Source: an uncultured Bacteroidales bacterium
Lineage (GTDB): Bacteria > Bacteroidota > Bacteroidia > Bacteroidales > UBA932
Length of the DNA: 64,000 nucleotides
Assembly: GCA_905234795.1 (NCBI GenBank)
Contig: CAJOIQ010000001.1
Span: forward strand, 1-64,000
Direction of reading: 5' to 3'
Made by a program: the position numbers and the translations under genes. Shown here piece after piece: positions 9,118 through 17,688 of this stretch. The notes below the pieces were generated by a model. It made no database searches. It saw only the letters and a list, made by a program, of their open reading frames with translations, and had not been told where the DNA came from. The number at the start of each line of letters is the position of its first letter. Positions within the stretch are counted from its first letter, which is position 1.

Positions 9118-11106
9118 ATGAAAAAAATCTTCTTGTTTGTAACGCTGGCGGTGGCCGCCCTGGCCATCTCCTGTCAGCAGAAGGAAGTTGTTCCGGATGC
9201 CATTGCCATTACTTCCCAGGCTACGGAAGAAGTAACCGTAGAAGGTGGCGTGGTAACCATCAACTTCACCTCCAACGTTGCTTGGGAAGCCAAGAGCTCC
9301 CAGCAGTGGGTTACCATTTCTCCCGTCAAGGGCGATGCCGGTGACAAACTCACCATCAAGGCATCTGTGCTGAAGAATGAAACCACCGACGGCCGTTCGG
9401 CCGAAGTGACCATCACCGGTGGCACTGCATCGGCCAAAGTGACCATTAACCAAGGTCAGAAAGATGCCGTAGTGGTTCCTACCACAGAATTCGCCGTCGA
9501 GGCCGAAGGTGGTGTGGTTGAGGTTCCCTTCTCGGCCAACGTGAATGTCGAGGTAGTTATTCCCGACGCTGTTGACTGGATCAGGCAGACTGAGCCCAAC
9601 ACCAAGGGCATGGAAGACGGTAAGGTATACCTGCAGGTGGATCCTTCCTATGATGTAGAAGCCCGTGAGGCCGTCATCAGCATTTCTGCCGGTGCGCTGT
9701 CCGGCAGCGTGAAGATTATCCAGGCCGCTTTCGAGCCCTACTACGACATGGAACTCCCCGAAGGTGTAGGCATGTTCAGCGGCTTCGGTGACGGCAATCC
9801 GCTTGTCCTGGCTGCCGATGCTACCAGTTTTACTATCCCGGTAAGCACAAATATGGAGCATTACTGCTATTTTGCTCCTTGGGATTCTGAAGTTGGCGCT
9901 GCCGTCGAGACCAATGATGTGGGTTGGATCAAATTTGAGTATGATAACGAAAAGATTGTCTTTACCATTGAGCCTAACACCGGATATGTTCCTCGTGAGG
10001 AGTATTTCTATTCCGGTTGCTTCGTGGGTGACACTGACTTTGGCGCTTATGGAAGCTGCATCCTGATCCGTCAGGATGGCCTTGTCCCTGAGGCCGGTGC
10101 CAATCTCCTCTGGACCAAACTGGTCTCTGATATCAGCGCCGATATTAAATTAGGATACAATCGCCTTGCTTATAAGACAGATGGTGGCGACGCCCTTCTT
10201 ATGTCCGATGGTGAAAAAGTGCATGTGCTGAATCCTGCCGATGGTTCTTACTGGAAAGCTATTACGTATACTACTGTAAAACCCGTTTCCATTTGCAGTG
10301 ATGACGCGGGTTACCTGGTTGTTGCCGACGATATTCCTTTCACCAGCGGTTCCGAGTATGATATTTATTATACCGCCAATGTGAACGAGGAGCCGGTCTC
10401 CCTCATTCATCATACCGCCGATTTTGATGGAACGCTGGGCAGCATCCGTGTCCGTGGTAAGATTGCAGAGCGTGCCGTTGTTACAGGTATCATTTCCGGC
10501 AACCGTTATTGGGCGGGCTGGGAAATTGACCAGAAGGCCATTTCCATGGATAACTACTATGCACAGGGTACCGGTGGTCAGGCTCGCGGTCCTATCGCAC
10601 ATGATGCCGATATGTGGAATCCGGAAAGCGGCGCCGTCATGTCTATCGGACCTCGCCTGAACGAAGGTATTGTCTATCGTGCCTATGATACCAACTGGTG
10701 CCTGAATTACCTGGCCGACGCCTATACTCCCAACTGGCTTACTCCTTATCAGTGGGTTGAAATCAGCGATGCCGGTGCAGGTGCAGGCAATGAGAACCAG
10801 AACAACATGGATATTATCGATTATCAGGGTCGTAAGATTATGGCTTATACCCAGGGTGCCTGGTTCACCTGGGGTGGCAATCATGATATCTACTTCCTGG
10901 ATGTGACCAATCCTGCCAGCGCGCAGGTTATTGCCATTGCTTCCGGCGACCAGATTGCCGCTGTGGCTGAAATTGCCGGTACAGATGGCATGGCTGCTGC
11001 CCCTTATGCAGACGTGAAACTGCATGTGGAAGAGGATCTGGGCCTTGTCTGCTATGTGGTTAACAGCACCTACGGCAGCCTCTCCAAGTTCCTGATTGCA
11101 TTCTAA
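9118..11106 (+). CDS. BACON-domain surface lipoprotein
   Basis: Lipoprotein of 662 aa with signal MKKIFLFVTLAVAALAISC. Two BACON-type beta domains follow: about 25-115 (VEGGVVTINFTSNVAWEAK ... WVTISP) and about 120-205 (VEAEGGVVEVPFSANVNVEV). BACON domains are common spacers or mucin/glycan-associated modules on Bacteroidetes PUL proteins. The remaining ~450 residues are rich in short beta segments similar in style to the propeller-like half of the 4926-6662 protein and carry no catalytic motif I recognise. It starts 18 nt after the GHL10 gene and is followed by a strong terminator, so it closes the first transcription unit. Probably a surface glycan-binding protein. Confidence 0.75.
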   Translation: MKKIFLFVTLAVAALAISCQQKEVVPDAIAITSQATEEVTVEGGVVTINFTSNVAWEAKSSQQWVTISPVKGDAGDKLTIKASVLKNETTDGRSAEVTITGGTASAKVTINQGQKDAVVVPTTEFAVEAEGGVVEVPFSANVNVEVVIPDAVDWIRQTEPNTKGMEDGKVYLQVDPSYDVEAREAVISISAGALSGSVKIIQAAFEPYYDMELPEGVGMFSGFGDGNPLVLAADATSFTIPVSTNMEHYCYFAPWDSEVGAAVETNDVGWIKFEYDNEKIVFTIEPNTGYVPREEYFYSGCFVGDTDFGAYGSCILIRQDGLVPEAGANLLWTKLVSDISADIKLGYNRLAYKTDGGDALLMSDGEKVHVLNPADGSYWKAITYTTVKPVSICSDDAGYLVVADDIPFTSGSEYDIYYTANVNEEPVSLIHHTADFDGTLGSIRVRGKIAERAVVTGIISGNRYWAGWEIDQKAISMDNYYAQGTGGQARGPIAHDADMWNPESGAVMSIGPRLNEGIVYRAYDTNWCLNYLADAYTPNWLTPYQWVEISDAGAGAGNENQNNMDIIDYQGRKIMAYTQGAWFTWGGNHDIYFLDVTNPASAQVIAIASGDQIAAVAEIAGTDGMAAAPYADVKLHVEEDLGLVCYVVNSTYGSLSKFLIAF

Positions 11107-11114
11107 ACGGTTTT

Positions 11115-11146
11115 AAGCGCCGGTCAAAAAAGGCCGGCGCTTTTTA
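11115..11146 (+). terminator. Rho-independent terminator after the BACON lipoprotein
   Basis: Stem AAGCGCCGG / CCGGCGCTT with an A-rich loop, followed by a T run (TTTTT). It begins 8 nt after the stop codon of the lipoprotein gene and separates the SusCD operon from the HipBST module. Confidence 0.9.
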
Positions 11147-11179
11147 TCTTTATTGATATTATCTTGTCTTTTTTTAAAT

Positions 11180-11195
11180 TCACAACAAATTGTGA
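11180..11195. promoter_or_regulatory. Palindromic operator O1 upstream of hipB
   Basis: Perfect inverted repeat TCACAACAAATTGTGA (half-sites TCACAA/TTGTGA, 4-nt spacer). A second copy with the same 16-nt geometry lies at 11241-11256, centred 61 bp away, on the other side of the -7 box. This is the usual layout for a HipB-type autorepressor. Confidence 0.7.
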
Positions 11196-11203
11196 TTTCT
11201 GTA

Positions 11204-11232
11204 TTGTTTGGCCGGAAAAATCATTATATTTG
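11204..11232 (+). promoter_or_regulatory. hipB promoter
   Basis: TTG at 11204-11206 (-33) and TATATTTG at 11225-11232 (-7) with an 18-nt spacer, the Bacteroidetes promoter form. It lies between two palindromic operators and 27 nt upstream of the hipB ATG. Confidence 0.65.
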
Positions 11233-11240
11233 CACAGAAA

Positions 11241-11256
11241 TCACAACATATAGTGA
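11241..11256. promoter_or_regulatory. Palindromic operator O2 upstream of hipB
   Basis: TCACAACATATAGTGA, which shares the TCACAA half-site and 16-nt geometry of O1. It covers the expected transcription start and ends 3 nt before the hipB ATG, so bound HipB would block transcription. Confidence 0.65.
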
Positions 11257-11259
11257 ATT

Positions 11260-11466
11260 ATGAAAGAAATAGGACAAGTCATCAGAAACAGAAGGAAGCT
11301 GCTGGGCGTATCCCAAAACCAGCTGGCTACCATTGCAGGAGTGGGGATCAATACCCTTACCAAAATAGAACGTGGAGAAGGCAACCCTTCCCTGTCTGTC
11401 CTGATGCGCGTCCTGAACAGTTTGGGGCTGGTTTTGTCTGTCAAGGTTAAAGGGACTGAAGTATGA
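11260..11466 (+). CDS. hipB: HipB-like HTH antitoxin/autorepressor
   Basis: Small protein of 68 aa, almost entirely an HTH_3 (Cro/C1-type) domain: IGQVIRNRRKLLGVSQNQLATIAGVG with recognition helix INTLTKIERGEGNPS and the terminal LNSLGLVLSVKVK typical of HipB. It would bind the two TCACAA palindromes upstream and assemble with the downstream kinase. Its end overlaps the next start by 4 nt (ATGA). In the characterised E. coli O127 HipBST system HipB is the DNA-binding member and adds to neutralisation, while HipS is the main antitoxin. Assignment rests on domain and gene order. Confidence 0.85.
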   Translation: MKEIGQVIRNRRKLLGVSQNQLATIAGVGINTLTKIERGEGNPSLSVLMRVLNSLGLVLSVKVKGTEV

Positions 11467-11789
11467 GAGCACTCCATGTTTATTGTCATGGCATCCTGGC
11501 GGGAGTTTTGGAGGAGATTCCCGGGGAAGGATACGTGTTCCGGTATTTCAACGATTATCTGTCGAATCCGCAACTTCCATCCATCAGTCTCACTTTGCCC
11601 AAAACCCGGCAAGAATACAAAAGCAAATCCCTGTTCCCTTTTTTCTCCAATATGCTATCCGAAGGCCACAACCGTCGTGTGCAGGCGCGACTTCTGCACG
11701 TGGACGAAGATGACGAATTTGGCATACTGGCCCAAACCGCCCTATACGATACGCCGGGAGCTGTTACTGTTAAACCCATAGACCTATGA
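11463..11789 (+). CDS. hipS: HipS-like antitoxin (free-standing HipA N-subdomain 1)
   Basis: 108-aa protein matching only the N-terminal 'couple_hipA' subdomain of HipA: a beta-rich start (LHVYCHGILAGVLEEIPGEGYVFRYF) then SISLTLPKTRQEYKSKSLFPFF and a NMLSEG segment. In classical hipBA this region is fused to the kinase; here it is a separate gene between hipB and the kinase, overlapping each by 4 nt. That order, hipB-hipS-hipT, defines the HipBST class, in which HipS has been shown to be the primary antitoxin. The split is clean, with start and stop codons and no sign of an accidental frameshift, because the downstream ORF has its own tandem ATGs. Confidence 0.85.
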   Translation: MRALHVYCHGILAGVLEEIPGEGYVFRYFNDYLSNPQLPSISLTLPKTRQEYKSKSLFPFFSNMLSEGHNRRVQARLLHVDEDDEFGILAQTALYDTPGAVTVKPIDL

Positions 11790-12772
11790 TGGAAATAAAG
11801 GTTTGCCCCAGTACGCTCTCGGAAGGATTCAGTACCTATTCCCCCATAGCCGTCAAGCACTTCCTGGGAGGGAAAAAGGTGTCTGCTATCCTCCCATATG
11901 CGTCATTCCCTTCAGAGAGCAATCAGGCCGAATTTGACAGCAACCGTCGCCGTTTTTCGCTTTCCGGAGCCCAGAGCAAGTACTCCGTATTGATTGACGG
12001 GGACCACTTCCGGCTCACCGAAGAAGGCGAACAGGGAACCTATATTCTTAAACCCCGCCTTTCCGATTTCGAGAACCGGGATGCCGGTCCGGCCAACGAA
12101 CACCTGACCATGCAGATTGCGTCACAGGTGTACGGGATTTCCATAGCACCATGTGGTCTTTGTTTTTCCGAACAGGGCGAAACAGCCTACCTGGTGAAAC
12201 GGTATGACGTCCTGCCGGACGGAAGCAAAATCCAGCAGGAAGATTTCGCATCGCTGGGAGGCATTTCGGCCGAGACTTTTGGCCGAAACTACAAGTATGA
12301 TGCGTTCAGCTATGAAGATATGGGGCTCCTTATCAGGCAGTACCTTCCAGCCTGGCCGGTAGAGATGGTCAAATTCCTGGATTTGGTCATCTTCAACTTC
12401 CTCTTTGCCAACGGAGACGCTCACGCCAAGAACTTTTCCGTTCTGATGACTCCGGACGGCGACTACCGCCTGGCACCGGCCTATGACCTCATCAACACGC
12501 TCATCCATCTTCCGGACGACACCATTTTTGCCCTTCGCAAAGGTTTATATAACGGATGGTATGACCATTACGTCACCGGTTCCGACTTTTTGGTTCTTGC
12601 TTCCCGATTAGGGATTCCCGACCGCGTGGCAAAACAGGAACTGGAGCGTTTCAGGGCCGACTATCCGCTGATAGACAGTCTCATTTCCAGATCCTTCCTG
12701 TCCGAACCGCTGAAAGAACGTTACAGGGATATCTATATGGCAAGATTGAAGTATTTTTTAAGGGCTAGCTGA
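11786..12772 (+). CDS. hipT: HipT-like serine/threonine kinase toxin
   Basis: 328-aa kinase corresponding to HipA without N-subdomain 1. The P-loop-like segment FSLSGAQSK carries two serines (58 and 60), matching the Ser-x-Ser autophosphorylation motif reported for E. coli HipT. ILKP (Lys89) is the ATP-contacting lysine. FANGDAHAKN contains the catalytic Asp211 and metal-binding Asn216, and APAYDLIN has the second metal Asp234. E. coli HipT phosphorylates tryptophanyl-tRNA synthetase and stops growth; the target here is unknown. All active-site residues look intact. The next gene begins 3 nt after its stop, so the downstream sugar-utilisation genes may be transcribed from the hip promoter. 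Confidence 0.88.
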   Translation: MMEIKVCPSTLSEGFSTYSPIAVKHFLGGKKVSAILPYASFPSESNQAEFDSNRRRFSLSGAQSKYSVLIDGDHFRLTEEGEQGTYILKPRLSDFENRDAGPANEHLTMQIASQVYGISIAPCGLCFSEQGETAYLVKRYDVLPDGSKIQQEDFASLGGISAETFGRNYKYDAFSYEDMGLLIRQYLPAWPVEMVKFLDLVIFNFLFANGDAHAKNFSVLMTPDGDYRLAPAYDLINTLIHLPDDTIFALRKGLYNGWYDHYVTGSDFLVLASRLGIPDRVAKQELERFRADYPLIDSLISRSFLSEPLKERYRDIYMARLKYFLRAS

Positions 12773-12775
12773 GTT

Positions 12776-13798
12776 ATGAAACGCAGATCCTTCCTCAAAG
12801 GCGCAGCATGGGCAGCGGTGGGAGCGGCCGTGGCGCCGGAACTGCTGTCCTGCAGCAATCGCTGTGATGCCCAGCCGCACCTCAGGGTGGCCCGGGATTT
12901 CCATTATGGACCGGATGGCCGCTTTAAAGTCCTGCAGCTCACCGACACCCATTATATCATCGGAGACCCCAGAAGCGAACGCGCCCTGCGTTGCGTAAGG
13001 GAAATGTTGGAAACCGAAAAGCCGGACCTTGTCATCCACACCGGAGACATCGTCTTCGGCAAGCCCGATATTCCCAGCGCCCTGGAAATTCTGCAACCGC
13101 TGGCCGACAGCGGTATCCCCTGGGCTGTTGCCCTGGGTAATCACGATTCCCAGTTCGGCAGCACCCGTGAAGAGATGTTTTCCGCCATCCGTTCCCTTCC
13201 CGGCTGCATCAACCTGCCGCCCAAGGAGGATGTCTACGGATGCTCCAACGACGTCATCACCCTTTCCGGTCCCCGGGGCGTGGACCGCGCGTTTTATCTC
13301 TTCGATTCCATGGATGCCGTGATTCTCAAGGGGGAGGAGGAGATCCATTGCTACGACTACATCCGCCATAGCCAGATAGGCTGGTACCGGGCCCACAGCG
13401 CCCGTCTAGCAGCTGAAGCCGGCCATCCGGTTCCGTCCCTGGCGTTCTTCCACATCCCGCTGCGGGAGATAGAGGAGGGTCTGCAGTCTGGCAAAATCCT
13501 GGGTGGAACCAACGGCGAACCGCCGTGCCCGTCCCGCTTGAACAGCGGTCTGCTGGCCCAGTTCCGGGAGATGGGCGACGTACAGGCCATCGTTACCGGC
13601 CACGACCACGACTGTGACTACGTGCTGAAGTATGGCCAGATGTACTACATTTACGGCCGTTTCAGCGGCTGCGACACAACATACAATCACCTGGGCCCCA
13701 GCGGCGCCCGCGTCTTCCGTTTCACGGCCGGCACATCCGCCTTCGACACCTGGGTACATCTGGCGGGAGGAACCATAGAGCAACAACTTACACTATGA
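12776..13798 (+). CDS. Calcineurin-like metallophosphoesterase, Tat-exported
   Basis: 340 aa with an N-terminal twin-arginine motif (KRRSFLKG), a hydrophobic stretch and a possible lipobox (ELLSC). Metal-binding motifs of the calcineurin-like phosphoesterase fold occur in order: LTDTHY, HTGDIV, LGNHDS, FFHIPL and GHDHDCDY. Family members hydrolyse phosphomonoesters or diesters. It starts 3 nt after hipT and overlaps the FAD oxidoreductase by ATGA. Together with the phosphodiester glycosidase upstream it suggests stepwise removal of phosphate from a glycan in the envelope (inference). Confidence 0.88.
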   Translation: MKRRSFLKGAAWAAVGAAVAPELLSCSNRCDAQPHLRVARDFHYGPDGRFKVLQLTDTHYIIGDPRSERALRCVREMLETEKPDLVIHTGDIVFGKPDIPSALEILQPLADSGIPWAVALGNHDSQFGSTREEMFSAIRSLPGCINLPPKEDVYGCSNDVITLSGPRGVDRAFYLFDSMDAVILKGEEEIHCYDYIRHSQIGWYRAHSARLAAEAGHPVPSLAFFHIPLREIEEGLQSGKILGGTNGEPPCPSRLNSGLLAQFREMGDVQAIVTGHDHDCDYVLKYGQMYYIYGRFSGCDTTYNHLGPSGARVFRFTAGTSAFDTWVHLAGGTIEQQLTL

Positions 13799-15240
13799 TT
13801 CAAAGATTCCTCTCCACGGTCTGCGCCTTGTTGTGCTTGGCCGCCTGCGCCAGAACCTACGACGTAGTGGTTGTGGGCGGCGGCACCGGAGGCACTGCGG
13901 CAGCCATTGAAGCGGCCCGGGGCGGCGCCCGGGTGCTGGTGGTGGAGGAGAGTCCCTGGCTGGGCGGCATGCTTACCAGCGCCGGCGTAAGCGCCATCGA
14001 CGGCAATTACCGCCTGCGGGGCGGCATATTCGGAGAATTCACCGATTCTCTGGCGGCACGCTACGGCGGCTATGAGGCCCTGAAAAGCGGCTGGGTCTCC
14101 AACATCCTTTTCAATCCCGCCACCGGGGCCGAAATCATGGCTCACATGGCCGATGAGGCCGGCGTGGAGGTGCGCTTCGGCATCCGCCTGGCCAAACTGG
14201 ACGGCCACTGGCGTCTCACCCTCTCTGACGGTTCCTGCGTAAAAGCCCGCATCCTCATGGACGGAACAGAGTTGGGGGACGTGGCGCTGGCTGCCGGCGC
14301 GCAGCAGCTTGAAGACAGCCCCACTCTGCAGGACATGACTTACGTGGCCGTTGTCAAGGAATACGACCATCCCGTTCCCATACCCGAACCGGAGGATTAT
14401 TCCCCTGCAAATTACCGCCACTGCTGCGATACCTGGAGTCCGGAGATGATGCTCTCCTACGGACGGCTTCCCGACGGGCACATCATGCTCAACTGGCCCC
14501 AGGGCGGCAACGACATCTACCTGGATTACCTCTCCATGCCCGGGGAGGAGGTATACCGCCAGGCCAAAAACCGCACCCTGGGCTACATCTATTACCTCCA
14601 ACAGGAGTTGGGGTATACCCATCTGGGGGTGGCCGATGACGTATTTCCATCGGCCGACGGACTCTCCTTCTATCCCTATTACCGGGAATCCCGGCGCTTT
14701 GCCGGGCGGGACACCATGACGGTAGAAGCCGCCAGGAGTCCCTATGACTTTGACCTTTACACCCGCGCGGTTGCCGTGGGTGATTATCCGGTGGACCACC
14801 ACCACAATCAGAATCCCCGCCACCAGGAACTTTCCCACCTGTGGTTTGGAAAGATTCCCTCCTTCAGCGTGCCGCTGGGGGTTGTCATCCCCGTAGAAAC
14901 GGAGGATTTGCTGCTTGCCGACAAAAACATCTCCGTGAACTGGGAAATGAACGGGGCCGTGCGCCTGCAGCCGGTGATTACCGGTCTGGGACAAGCCGCG
15001 GGAGCCCTGGCCGCCCTGGCGGTTAAAAGCGGCCGTCATCCCTCCCAGGTCCCGGTTGCAGAAGTCCAGTCCGTCCTGCTGGACCACGGCTGCTACCTGC
15101 TGCCCTTCCTGGACTTGAAACCGTCGGATCCGGGATTCCGGGAACTGCAGGAAAAAGGCATCCGCGGAGAGGTGAGGGGTATCGGCCGCAGCGTGGGCTG
15201 GGCCAATGAAACTTGGGTAAATTTGCCAGACAATGAATAA
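13795..15240 (+). CDS. FAD-dependent oxidoreductase (FAD_oxidored family), probable lipoprotein
   Basis: 481 aa with signal peptide and lipobox-like LCLAAC. The dinucleotide-binding motif follows immediately (DVVVVGGGTGGTAAAIEAARGG), then VVEESPWLGGMLTSAG, the usual FAD_oxidored N-terminus, and near residue 365-385 DLLLADKNISVNWEMNGAVRLQPV plus GQAAGALAALAVKSG at the C-terminal FAD site. In Bacteroidetes such proteins are frequent in PULs, but their substrates are mostly unknown. It overlaps the phosphoesterase (ATGA) and the next membrane protein (8 nt). Probably oxidises or isomerises a sugar on the periplasmic side. Confidence 0.85.
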   Translation: MIQRFLSTVCALLCLAACARTYDVVVVGGGTGGTAAAIEAARGGARVLVVEESPWLGGMLTSAGVSAIDGNYRLRGGIFGEFTDSLAARYGGYEALKSGWVSNILFNPATGAEIMAHMADEAGVEVRFGIRLAKLDGHWRLTLSDGSCVKARILMDGTELGDVALAAGAQQLEDSPTLQDMTYVAVVKEYDHPVPIPEPEDYSPANYRHCCDTWSPEMMLSYGRLPDGHIMLNWPQGGNDIYLDYLSMPGEEVYRQAKNRTLGYIYYLQQELGYTHLGVADDVFPSADGLSFYPYYRESRRFAGRDTMTVEAARSPYDFDLYTRAVAVGDYPVDHHHNQNPRHQELSHLWFGKIPSFSVPLGVVIPVETEDLLLADKNISVNWEMNGAVRLQPVITGLGQAAGALAALAVKSGRHPSQVPVAEVQSVLLDHGCYLLPFLDLKPSDPGFRELQEKGIRGEVRGIGRSVGWANETWVNLPDNE

Positions 15241-16387
15241 AAGGAACCTTGCCATTGACATGTTGCGGGGCCTCACCATGGTCCTGATGGTATTTGTAAA
15301 TGATTTCTGGACAGTCCTGGACGTGCCGCATTTTTTGGAGCATTTCGCCACCTGGGAAGACGGATTAGGCGTCTCGGATGTCGTGTATCCGCTATTCCTC
15401 TTTGCCGTGGGCATGTCCATCCCTTATGCCATAGACCGGCGTTATGAAAAAGGTTACAGCACCGAGAGCACGCTGGGGCATATCTTCAGCCGCACCCTGG
15501 CCCTGCTGCTGATGGGTACGTTTATCTGCAACCAGGAAGCCCGGGAAATGGAGGGTTGCCGATGGCTTTGGTCCCTGCTCATGCTGGTGGGCTTTTTCCT
15601 GGTTTGGAACCAGTATAAGGCCGATTTCAAGCCGGCCAAGTGGCTGCGCGCCGTGGGTATGGTCCTGCTGGCAGGGCTGGCCATCACCTTCCGCACCACC
15701 GACGGGGATTATTTCGAAGCCCTCTGGTGGGGCATCCTGGGCCAGATTGGCTGGGCCTATCTCTTCTGCGCCGTGGCCTATCTGCTGTGCCGCCAGCGCC
15801 AATGGCCCCTGATCCTGTTCTGGGTCCTGCTGTGCCTGGTGAACCTTTCCGTCGCTCCCATGCGGGACGGGGAACACCTGTTAGGGCATAATTTCCTGGC
15901 CGACCTGTCACAGGCGCTCCATCTGGGGAATGGCCATATCGGCATCATGGCCCTGGGCGGCGTACTCACCACCCTGGCCGAGCGAAAACTCAAAACGGGA
16001 AAAGCGGGAATCGGCCTGGCTGCGGCCGCCGTACTGTTTGTACTGGGCCTGGCTTCCCATCAGGGATGGATTATTTCCAAAAACCTGGGCACGCTTCCCT
16101 GGTGCCTGTATGTGAGCGCCCTTGGCGTGGCTCTCTATACCCTCCTGCGCGTGCTTGAGAGAAAGGGCTGGACCGGCTGGTTCAAGCCCCTGCAGCCTGC
16201 GGGCACCGCCACGCTCACCATGTACATGGTTCCCTATCTCTTTATTGTGGGATGGGAATTGCTGGAACCGGGTATTCCCGAGTGGTTGTCCGGCTGGGCA
16301 GGCGTTGGAAAATGCGCCGTCTATACTGCCGCGGTCCTGGGTGTAACCTGGATTCTCACCCGGCTGGGTATCAAGTTAAAGGTGTGA
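15233..16387 (+). CDS. DUF5009/COG4299-type membrane acyltransferase
   Basis: 384-aa multi-spanning membrane protein of about ten helices. The start RNLAIDMLRGLTMVLMVFVN and the VYPLFLFAVGMSIPYAI segment are typical of the DUF5009/DUF1624 group related to heparan-alpha-glucosaminide N-acetyltransferase (NagX-like). These proteins are thought to move acetyl groups across the membrane onto amino sugars. The gene overlaps the FAD oxidoreductase by 8 nt and is followed at once by the second GHL10 gene. It suggests that an amino sugar is a product of this locus. The family call is good; the reaction is inferred. Confidence 0.8.
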   Translation: MNKRNLAIDMLRGLTMVLMVFVNDFWTVLDVPHFLEHFATWEDGLGVSDVVYPLFLFAVGMSIPYAIDRRYEKGYSTESTLGHIFSRTLALLLMGTFICNQEAREMEGCRWLWSLLMLVGFFLVWNQYKADFKPAKWLRAVGMVLLAGLAITFRTTDGDYFEALWWGILGQIGWAYLFCAVAYLLCRQRQWPLILFWVLLCLVNLSVAPMRDGEHLLGHNFLADLSQALHLGNGHIGIMALGGVLTTLAERKLKTGKAGIGLAAAAVLFVLGLASHQGWIISKNLGTLPWCLYVSALGVALYTLLRVLERKGWTGWFKPLQPAGTATLTMYMVPYLFIVGWELLEPGIPEWLSGWAGVGKCAVYTAAVLGVTWILTRLGIKLKV

Positions 16388-16388
16388 T

Positions 16389-17678
16389 ATGCGTAAATTC
16401 GTTCTGCTGACCGCCCTGTTGCTGGTAGCCTGCCAGGCCCGGCAACCCCAGAAGCCCCGCATCGTTTGGATAGAGGTGGGGGCCAACTTTGAGCAGTATG
16501 CCCAGTCAAAGGAAAATATCGCCATCGACTGCCGCCGGCTGGCCGATGCCGGATTCACCCACCTGGCGGTGGAAGTGCGTCCTACCAGCGGAAATGTACT
16601 GTTTCGCTCGTCGGTTGCCCCGGCGCTCACCGAGGTCGCCCGCTGGAAAGACGGTACCCTGCGCTATGTGCCCCGCACGGCCGATTTCGACTATCTGCAG
16701 GCTTTCATCGACGCCGGGCATGCCGCCGGTCTTAAGATTCTGGCTGGAGTGAACATGATGGTAGGCGGTTTCCGTTGCCAGGCGGGAGAAAGAGGGATGC
16801 TGTATGACCGTCCGGAATTACGGGACTGGGCGGCCGTGGACCTGCACAAAGACGGAAAACTGGTGAACCATCTGGATGACGGGAGCACCACAGGCGGACG
16901 TTTCCTGGACCCGGCCCATCCCGATGTACAGGAGTTCCTGCTCACTATGTTGGGAGAGCTGGCTGCCTATGACGGCCTGGACGGCATTATCATGGACCGG
17001 TGCCGATACGACGATTATGCCCTGGATGCCGGCTACACCGAGGCTGCGCGTCTCCAGTTCGGCCATTTCCTGGGTCGGGAACCGGAACGCTGGCCCGTTT
17101 TCACGGAACCGGGTCAAATCTTCCTGGATAAGGATCCCGATGGACTGGAGGTCCAATGGCTCACGTTCCGTTGCCGGACCATCCATGACTTTGTGGCGCG
17201 CTGCGCCCAAAAAGTGCACAGTGTGCGTGAAGACCTTCCCCTGGGCGTGTATGTGGGCGCCTGGTTTAGCGAATATTACCGTAGCGGAGTGAACTGGACC
17301 AGTCCGTCTTATCCCCTGGCTCAAGAAGAGGAAACCTATCGCTGGGCCACGCCCGAATACCAGGCAACCGGTTTTGCCAACCTGGTAGACTTTATGCTGC
17401 TGGGCACTTACTGCAGCGCCGACCATATCCATGGAGAGACAGAGAAAACCATCGAGGGCTTTGCCCGGCTGGGACGCAGGCGCCTGTGCGGAGACGTCCC
17501 CTTCTATGCCGGTCCGGACCTGGGCAACGAGCCCGGTTTCCGGGATGGCGACAAGGGCAACCTGATACCGGAAATCCTCCGGGTCCTGGACACCGAGTCC
17601 GACGGAGCTTTCTTCTTTGACCTTTGCTATGTCCGCGCCTTCAACTACTGGGACGCCTTTCGACAATCCGTAAAATAA
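16389..17678 (+). CDS. GHL10/DUF187 family glycoside hydrolase-like lipoprotein (copy 2)
   Basis: 429-aa lipoprotein (signal LLLVAC) clearly paralogous to the 7711-9099 product. It shares VEVRPTSGNVLF, DAGHAAGLKILAGVNMMVGG, FLDPAHPDVQEFLLTMLGELAAYDGLDGI, MDRCRYDD and VYVGAWFSEYYRSGVNWTS. It lacks the longer low-complexity linker after the lipobox seen in copy 1. Only 1 nt separates it from the membrane acyltransferase gene. Having both copies in one locus on either side of the toxin-antitoxin module points to an ancestral duplication or to two linkage specificities. Confidence 0.85.
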   Translation: MRKFVLLTALLLVACQARQPQKPRIVWIEVGANFEQYAQSKENIAIDCRRLADAGFTHLAVEVRPTSGNVLFRSSVAPALTEVARWKDGTLRYVPRTADFDYLQAFIDAGHAAGLKILAGVNMMVGGFRCQAGERGMLYDRPELRDWAAVDLHKDGKLVNHLDDGSTTGGRFLDPAHPDVQEFLLTMLGELAAYDGLDGIIMDRCRYDDYALDAGYTEAARLQFGHFLGREPERWPVFTEPGQIFLDKDPDGLEVQWLTFRCRTIHDFVARCAQKVHSVREDLPLGVYVGAWFSEYYRSGVNWTSPSYPLAQEEETYRWATPEYQATGFANLVDFMLLGTYCSADHIHGETEKTIEGFARLGRRRLCGDVPFYAGPDLGNEPGFRDGDKGNLIPEILRVLDTESDGAFFFDLCYVRAFNYWDAFRQSVK

Positions 17679-17688
17679 AACACACGAT

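Noticed and set aside
11463-12772. hipS and hipT as a single hipA broken by a frameshift
   Set aside because: The two ORFs have proper start and stop codons overlapping by 4 nt, the kinase has its own tandem ATG, and the same split defines the known HipBST class.
13687-15420. Minus-strand ORF of 577 aa
   Set aside because: Antisense of the FAD oxidoreductase gene, which has an intact dinucleotide-binding motif and operon overlaps.
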